A stretch of 44,923 bases of DNA, from contig QZIM01000022.1 in NCBI GenBank assembly GCA_003599055.1, forward strand, positions 1 through 44,923, given 5' to 3'. The stretch is from Candidatus Woesearchaeota archaeon. Lineage in GTDB: Archaea; Nanobdellota; Nanobdellia; Woesearchaeales; ARS49. The notes under the pieces were generated by a model. The model made no database searches. It saw only the letters and a program-made list of their open reading frames with translations, and was not told the DNA's origin. The translations under genes were made by a program, and so were the position numbers. Below, in pieces: positions 41,184-44,923 of the stretch (within the stretch, counting starts at the first letter, position 1; each line of letters begins with the position of its first letter).

Positions 41184-41836
41184 AAATCCCCAATCCTCTT
41201 CTGCCTTTTGAGGCCTGCCAGTTCCTGATACGGGGACCAGCTGTGGCGGAAGACGCCCGCGTGAACGTTCCACTTGCTCTTGAGAAAACTTTGCGTCTTC
41301 GGGTCGGTTAAGTAACCGCTGCCAAAATCCTCACCCACCTGCAATTTTATCCGCTCAATTTCCATATCGCGCGCAACTTTTGCAAGAATCGATGCGGCAC
41401 CCACAATCTTGTACTTGTGGTCCGCCTTGTGCTCTGCCCTGATTTCAACTTTTTTGTTGAGAAGCCGCTCGCGCATATAATCCTCATACGCCTTAATATT
41501 GGGGCTCGGACAATCCACAATTGCCTTATTTGGCGACAGCATACTGATAAGCTCAACACTCTTCTCCGCCTCAAGCCAGTTCAAATTCTTCGCACCCGAG
41601 CCATCCAGCACATACTCATCAATTTGGCTTGGCGGAACCAAAATGATTTGGTGCTTTACAAACTTGCGCAATTCTCCTGCAATCCTTACCCGTGCTGCAG
41701 GCGAGAGCAATTTACTGTCCTTGACCCCTAATGCATCCAGCTTCGGGAGGTCCTTCTCCTCAAGCATTGCGCCGCAAATAACCATCGGGCCCACAATGCA
41801 ACCGCGACCCGCCTCATCAATACCGCAAATGTTCAT
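41180..41836 (-). CDS. rnhB: Ribonuclease HII
   Basis: RNase HII cuts RNA in RNA/DNA hybrids, including single ribonucleotides in DNA. The 218-aa protein has DEAGRG (7-12), the DSK of VKDSKLL, an Asp in AIVDCPSPN, and IVGAASILAKVARD, the active-site set of the archaeal enzyme. I choose ATG 41836, 27 nt from TATA CTTTTTTATAATG; upstream starts would contain the promoter. It shares a 78-nt divergent gap with the next gene. Confidence 0.95.
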   Translation of the reverse strand: MNICGIDEAGRGCIVGPMVICGAMLEEKDLPKLDALGVKDSKLLSPAARVRIAGELRKFVKHQIILVPPSQIDEYVLDGSGAKNLNWLEAEKSVELISMLSPNKAIVDCPSPNIKAYEDYMRERLLNKKVEIRAEHKADHKYKIVGAASILAKVARDMEIERIKLQVGEDFGSGYLTDPKTQSFLKSKWNVHAGVFRHSWSPYQELAGLKRQKRIGDF

Positions 41837-41914
41837 TCGAGAGAAGTTGCGCGCCTCATTATAAAAAACTGTTGCACGGAAATCTTTAAATACGCCACCT
41901 ATTGCAATCAGCAT

Positions 41915-42268
41915 ATGTCGTCAGGAACACCACGAGAAAAAGCAGAACTCATCCAATACATCGGCGTCTCAGCACTCTCGCCCGAAGAACAGGACACGGT
42001 CAACACGATTGCCACAGAACATTACGAAAAAATCAAGCGCGGCGTCCACAACGACACCAGCCTGGTTGTCCACGTCAAAACACACAACGCAGAAGGCAAC
42101 CGCAAAAAATACTCCATGCACGTTCGCGTCATCACGCCAACCAAACAACAATTTGACAGCTCAAACGCGGACGACTGGGAACTGCCCCGCGCACTCCACA
42201 AGGCATTCGAAGACGTGCAAAACCAAATCCGGCACAAACTCCACACGGACACCACGCGCCCGCGATAA
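41915..42268 (+). CDS. Possible ribosome-hibernation (HPF/RaiA-like) protein
   Basis: The 117-aa protein has a helix-strand-strand-helix pattern with LVVHVKTHNAEGNRKKYSMH, VRVITPTKQQF, DDWELPRALHKAFEDVQNQI. This resembles the beta-alpha-beta-beta-beta-alpha fold of HPF/RaiA proteins, in which a basic K/R-Y-x-H strand and D-W-D-L-x-x-A helix are typical. The match is by eye only. TATA TCTTTAAATACG lies 28 nt upstream (leaderless). Confidence 0.5.
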   Translation: MSSGTPREKAELIQYIGVSALSPEEQDTVNTIATEHYEKIKRGVHNDTSLVVHVKTHNAEGNRKKYSMHVRVITPTKQQFDSSNADDWELPRALHKAFEDVQNQIRHKLHTDTTRPR

Positions 42269-42312
42269 ATTTTTTCTAGAATTATTTAATTAAAAAAGCA
42301 AAAGAAGAAAAA
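42269..42312. terminator. Convergent AT-rich termination region
   Basis: AAATTTTTTCTAG and the following A-rich strand (T-rich on the other strand) lie between two convergent stops and can end both transcripts. Confidence 0.5.
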
Positions 42313-42885
42313 TTACTGCCTGTCAATCACTTGAGCCCTGATGCGATTCAAACGCACTTCGAGGTCAAGCGGCTCAGAACCGCTTGGCGGCAGCGAGTAA
42401 AACTTTCCCGTACCGTCTCCATAGCGAGGCTCAATTTTGCCATCTGCGTATGAAATGACCACGTCAGCGTGCGCGTCATCATCAAGATGGCCGGCACCAA
42501 CGCTGAACACCCCTCTTACCTCACGCCGCGGGCCGTTTTGCGTTCCTGCGTGATATGTTGCATAGTATGATGCACCAATTCCTCCCGCAACCGCAAGCGG
42601 AGCCAGTACAAACTTTGCCGCACCCTTTGCATACCTTCCTATCTTTTGCCACGTGCTCGCCTCAGGATTTACTGCGTGCACAAAATGACGCCCTGCATCA
42701 TACAGGTCAACAATAGGGTCCCTTACTACCTTTGCCAAACTCTTTCCCGCTTCCTTCAATTCCGCTTTTCGATACGCTGCGGAAGGAGCAGTTGCGTCAG
42801 CTTGCGTCGTAGATTCCTGCGGTGCTGCTTCGCTTCCTTGTGCCTGATTTGCAGGCGGCGTTGATTGTGTAGATTCTTCAGTCAT
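42313..42885 (-). CDS. Hypothetical membrane-associated protein
   Basis: The 190-aa protein starts at an ATG with GGAGG 8 nt upstream; seven codons earlier is another start that would lose that site. The N-terminal 40 residues are Gln/Thr/Ala-rich and disordered-looking. A hydrophobic, glycine-rich segment at about 95-117 (FVLAPLAVAGGIGASYYATY) may cross the membrane. The C-terminal part contains DDDAHADVVISYADGKIEP, like a single FG-GAP/VCBS-type beta unit. No known family is assigned. TATA TTTTATATAG lies about 35 nt upstream. Confidence 0.6.
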   Translation of the reverse strand: MTEESTQSTPPANQAQGSEAAPQESTTQADATAPSAAYRKAELKEAGKSLAKVVRDPIVDLYDAGRHFVHAVNPEASTWQKIGRYAKGAAKFVLAPLAVAGGIGASYYATYHAGTQNGPRREVRGVFSVGAGHLDDDAHADVVISYADGKIEPRYGDGTGKFYSLPPSGSEPLDLEVRLNRIRAQVIDRQ

Positions 42886-42958
42886 TGTGTATTCCTCCAC
42901 GAGCATTGCCCTATCAGTACTATATAAAACTTGCTTCTTTCACTACTGGGGAATGGTT

Positions 42959-43489
42959 TTAATCCCTTAGGAAATAGCGTGCCACATCCTGCCAAGAACC
43001 ATTCCGTCTTGCAAGCACAATCTCGCCCACCCTAAACGACCTGCCTTCAAGCGGGCTTTCCGAGCCGCGCAAGAACCCATACCCCACGGTCACGTGCGGA
43101 GACCAATTCTCGCCCGCATAACCCCAACCAAACTCAGCATAGGCAGGAACGAGCGCCTCATCCTTTGGAGGAACTTCCTTTTTTGCAAAAACCTTCAAAC
43201 GCTCGGCAACCTTGTAATGCAGCACGGTCAAATCACTATCAGGCCTGACCCGCGAAACAACCGCATCATTATCAAACAACGCAAGGCCATCAAGCCTTGC
43301 CGGAAAGCTGTGCTGCACAATTGACGCCAAACTCTCCCGCATTTCCCACTCATCCCTTTCAGAAAAGGAACCATAAAACAACGTGCAATGCGGCGCCAGC
43401 GCACGCTCGCGAAGGCCCCAAACCCTTCGCCAAAAATCGACCTCTCCTGCAAGCTGCCCTTCTACCGGAACATACACTACATAATCCAT
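42959..43489 (-). CDS. 2H phosphoesterase / RNA 2',3'-cyclic phosphodiesterase-like protein
   Basis: The 176-aa protein has the paired H-x-T/S motifs of the 2H superfamily: APHCTLFYG (33-41) and SPHVTVGYG (about 129-137), separated by the usual distance. Members (ThpR, LigT, AKAP7-like) hydrolyse or form 2'-linked or cyclic phosphates in RNA. I use ATG 43489 because GTGAGGGTG lies just upstream; the open frame extends nine codons more from a TTG. CATTTAAAG at about 43523-43531 is the TATA candidate. Confidence 0.8.
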   Translation of the reverse strand: MDYVVYVPVEGQLAGEVDFWRRVWGLRERALAPHCTLFYGSFSERDEWEMRESLASIVQHSFPARLDGLALFDNDAVVSRVRPDSDLTVLHYKVAERLKVFAKKEVPPKDEALVPAYAEFGWGYAGENWSPHVTVGYGFLRGSESPLEGRSFRVGEIVLARRNGSWQDVARYFLRD

Positions 43490-43563
43490 TGTCTTCACCC
43501 TCACAAGATCGGCCAACGCATCACTTTAAATGCGTTTCTCTTACCCCAACCAAAACCATCAAG

Positions 43564-43587
43564 AAAAAAGGGGGCCTGGAGACCCCC
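43564..43587 (-). terminator. GC-rich hairpin plus T-run ending the initiator-tRNA/ncRNA unit
   Basis: On the minus strand GGGGGTC-TCCA-GGCCCCC (43587-43570) forms a 7-bp stem with one G-T pair and is followed by six T. It resembles an intrinsic terminator, unusual among the plain T-run terminators of archaea. Confidence 0.6.
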
Positions 43588-43604
43588 AAATAGCGGGAGG
43601 TGGA
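43585..43604. repeat. Distal copy of the initiator-tRNA 3' end
   Basis: CCCAAATAGCGGGAGGTGGA repeats the tRNA 3' end and flank at 43683-43703 (one A fewer), 99 nt away. On the minus strand it reads as T-stem, acceptor 3' strand and following T's and G's. Confidence 0.85.
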
Positions 43605-43678
43605 CGTTCAGCCCGTGCACCAAAGCACTGAACGGCGTTTGAACTCAAACCACTTGCGTGGCTGGAGTTCAAATCCAC
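43600..43678 (-). ncRNA. Candidate structured RNA downstream of initiator tRNA-Met
   Basis: Read on the minus strand, it folds as a three-way junction: P1 GTGGA/TCCAC (43678-43674 with 43604-43600); P3 TTTGAACTC/GAGTTCAAA (43673-43665 with 43646-43638), capped by CCAC-GCAA-GTGG, a GNRA tetraloop on this strand only; P2 CGTTCA/TGAACG (43634-43629 with 43610-43605), topped by GTGC-TTTGGT-GCAC. Linkers are minimal (CGC). GTGGATTTGAAC is complementary to 12 nt of the tRNA T-arm. It lies between tRNA-iMet and a terminator-like hairpin, so co-transcription is likely. It may be a functional RNA or the relic of tRNA duplication or integration. Confidence 0.5.
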
Positions 43679-43689
43679 TGTGCCCAAAA

Positions 43690-43764
43690 TAGCGGGAGGT
43701 GGATTTGAACCACCGAGCTATGGGTTATGAGCCCATCGGGAACTCCAGACTTCCCTACCCCGCT
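43690..43764 (-). tRNA. Initiator tRNA-Met (anticodon CAU)
   Basis: The acceptor stem pairs AGCGGGG with TCCCGCT, then discriminator A. The anticodon loop is CTCATAA on stem ATGGG/CCCAT, with the three G-C pairs that mark initiator tRNA. The A1-T72 type start AGCGGG and T-arm GGTGGTTCAAATCCACC agree with archaeal initiators. TATA TTTATAAA at 43790-43797 is 29 nt upstream. CCA is not encoded. Confidence 0.93.
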
Positions 43765-43789
43765 GTAGTTTAACCGCGCTTCTTGACGC

Positions 43790-43797
43790 TTTATAAA
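43790..43797 (-). promoter_or_regulatory. TATA box of initiator tRNA-Met
   Basis: TTTATAAA in the context GCAATATTTATAAAGC (complement) lies 29 nt from the tRNA 5' end, the expected spacing. Confidence 0.7.
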
Positions 43798-43858
43798 TAT
43801 TGCTGTTACTTGCTCCTCACAGCACAGGATTAAATACCGCAATTCCCTTATTTTTTTC

Positions 43859-44422
43859 ATGGACCTTTCCGCATTTCCACAACACCTCCCCCAACAATAT
43901 CACGACTGCCTTGCACTCCTAAAACCAATCCTTATCGGCCAAGTTGACCTCATCGGAGGCACCGTATACGGAACACTTGCAAAAACAATACACGGCACGT
44001 CCTGCACACACAAAGATTTTGACTTCTTGGTTGACGGAATCAAAGAACCGCTTGCCTTCTCAGGATTCAAAACAGGAATGTCCCGCCTTGGAAACCCCCG
44101 CCTCACCGGCCCTGACATTATGATTGACTTACTTCTCATCACAAACGTGCACTCAATCCACCGAAGAGGACTTGCACCCAGCCGCGAAAACTACCTGAGC
44201 GGAGTTCCTCTCACCGTACAATCAATCGCGTACGATACTGTGGAAGGGCGTCTCATCGGCGAAGTGGGAATTTCTTCTGTCCTTGAAAAAACCGTCGGCG
44301 CCAACAACCCCGAAGAAGCAGAATTTGAAGCACAAAGAAAAGGATTCGGACGGGTTGAGGAATACATAGACAGCATTGCAGAAAAGCTCGGCTTCACCCC
44401 TATCTATCCGCGAAAGACTTAA
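43859..44422 (+). CDS. Nucleotidyltransferase-fold protein
   Basis: The 187-aa protein resembles small minimal nucleotidyltransferases: LIGGTVYGTLAK (about 36-47), then KDFDFLVDGI (about 57-66), matching G-G...D-x-D of the fold, and a later acidic IMIDLLLI (about 87-94). Cys at 53 (TSCTHKDFD) is near the active site. The substrate is unknown; it could modify a tRNA or sugar, or act as a MNT-like toxin/antitoxin part. TATA GGATTAAATACC at about 43827-43838 suggests a leaderless mRNA. Confidence 0.6.
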   Translation: MDLSAFPQHLPQQYHDCLALLKPILIGQVDLIGGTVYGTLAKTIHGTSCTHKDFDFLVDGIKEPLAFSGFKTGMSRLGNPRLTGPDIMIDLLLITNVHSIHRRGLAPSRENYLSGVPLTVQSIAYDTVEGRLIGEVGISSVLEKTVGANNPEEAEFEAQRKGFGRVEEYIDSIAEKLGFTPIYPRKT

Positions 44423-44447
44423 AATCAACCTGCTGCCCGGCAATGCC

Positions 44448-44923
44448 GTGACTAAGAAACTCTACATCGAGGACGCGTACATTGACCGCTGCACGGCAAA
44501 AGTGCAAAAAGTTAACGGAAACACCGTTGTCCTTGACCAAACCGTCCTCTTTGCCTTCAGCGGCGGACAAGCAACCGACAAAGGAACCATCGGCGGCATT
44601 GACGTTGCCCACGCGCAGGACCTTGGGGATACTATTGTTTACACGCTCGCTCAAGAGCCACCTTTTAGCGCAGGCGATACCGTTGACGTTATCATTGACA
44701 CTCAAAACAGAAACACCATCAGAAAACTCCACAGCGCAGCACATATTGTTGCCCACTTTTTCGAACAAAAGACAGGAATTACCGAAACAATCGGCAGCAA
44801 TGTAGACGCAACCAAAGCACGTCTTGACTATCCGAGCGAGACGCCCATCACTCCCTTGCTTTCAGAACTGGCTATCAAGACCAATGAATTTATCCGCTCA
44901 GCACAACCCGTCAAACGATACCT
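44448..44923 (+). CDS. Alanyl-tRNA editing protein AlaX (3' end outside window)
   Basis: AlaX proteins are free-standing versions of the AlaRS editing domain that remove serine (or glycine) from tRNA-Ala. The visible 158 residues contain VLDQTVLFAFSGGQATDKGTI (in pieces) and HSAAH (95-99), the H-x3-H zinc motif. The start is a GTG giving VTKKLYIEDAYIDRC, a normal AlaX N-terminus; no ATG is in frame nearby. The C-x3-H part of the site would lie beyond the window. AlaRS itself is encoded 20 kb away. Confidence 0.88.
   Translation, partial: MTKKLYIEDAYIDRCTAKVQKVNGNTVVLDQTVLFAFSGGQATDKGTIGGIDVAHAQDLGDTIVYTLAQEPPFSAGDTVDVIIDTQNRNTIRKLHSAAHIVAHFFEQKTGITETIGSNVDATKARLDYPSETPITPLLSELAIKTNEFIRSAQPVKRY

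Noticed and set aside
43600-43764. The element after initiator tRNA as a second complete tRNA gene
   Set aside because: It has no acceptor 5' strand, D-arm or anticodon arm; only the T-arm/acceptor 3' half is recognisable.

Overview
The window is from an archaeon. It encodes class I release factor aRF1, aIF5B, ribosomal protein eL43, RNA polymerase subunit Rpo12, prefoldin beta, archaeal-type SecD/SecF, archaeal-type AlaRS, an SMC, RNase HII, NreA, DRG and Ygr210-type GTPases, plus 5S rRNA, tRNA-Gly(UCC) and initiator tRNA-Met. Most genes have an archaeal TATA element centred about 26-29 nt upstream of the start codon, so many mRNAs should be leaderless. Genes are short and tightly packed: four convergent pairs share overlapping stop codons and many neighbours overlap by ATGA. 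Several proteins are trimmed relative to their families. This fits a small-genome DPANN-type archaeon (Woesearchaeota/Pacearchaeota-like is my guess); the phylum cannot be fixed from this sequence alone.

Layout. 1-4.4 kb: a glycosylation-sequon-rich surface protein diverges from secF-secD. 4.4-8.1 kb: an NFACT protein without its C-terminal domain, a frameshifted Nudix gene, an unknown protein, a stand-alone 5S rRNA and a sugar-nucleotide epimerase. 8.2-13.5 kb: a GAF-GGDEF protein, a Ygr210-type GTPase, three tandem paralogues of unknown function and a HELLH metalloprotease-like protein. 13.5-21.4 kb: an information-processing block (aRF1, eL43-Rpo12-prefoldin beta-UPF0147, DRG GTPase, DUF371, PUA proteins, aIF5B). 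21.6-26.9 kb: a surface protein, two unknowns, AlaRS and a DUF1761 membrane protein. 26.9-29.5 kb: a more AT-rich ABC-2 exporter operon. 29.6-34.0 kb: DUF4145 protein, lipoprotein, NreA, DUF488, a 49-aa four-cysteine protein and a DHH phosphoesterase. 34.0-36.9 kb: a toxin/antitoxin-like pair, tRNA-Gly, an AT-rich HNH gene, a second HNH gene and a PIG-L-like protein. 36.9-44.9 kb: SMC, parvulin, RNase HII, small proteins, a 2H phosphoesterase, initiator tRNA with a structured downstream element, a nucleotidyltransferase-like protein and a partial AlaX.

The strongest non-textbook signals are: (i) a roughly 100-nt element directly downstream of initiator tRNA-Met that folds as a three-way junction with a GNRA loop, carries a copy of the tRNA 3' end and a 12-nt stretch complementary to the tRNA T-arm, and ends in a GC-rich hairpin with a T-run; (ii) a leader before a PUA-protein gene in which one segment can pair either with an upstream copy of the ribosome-binding/start region or with the real start codon; (iii) a family of 7-nt tandem repeats (consensus GTTNTCA) at four gene borders; (iv) a tandem family of three unknown paralogues.
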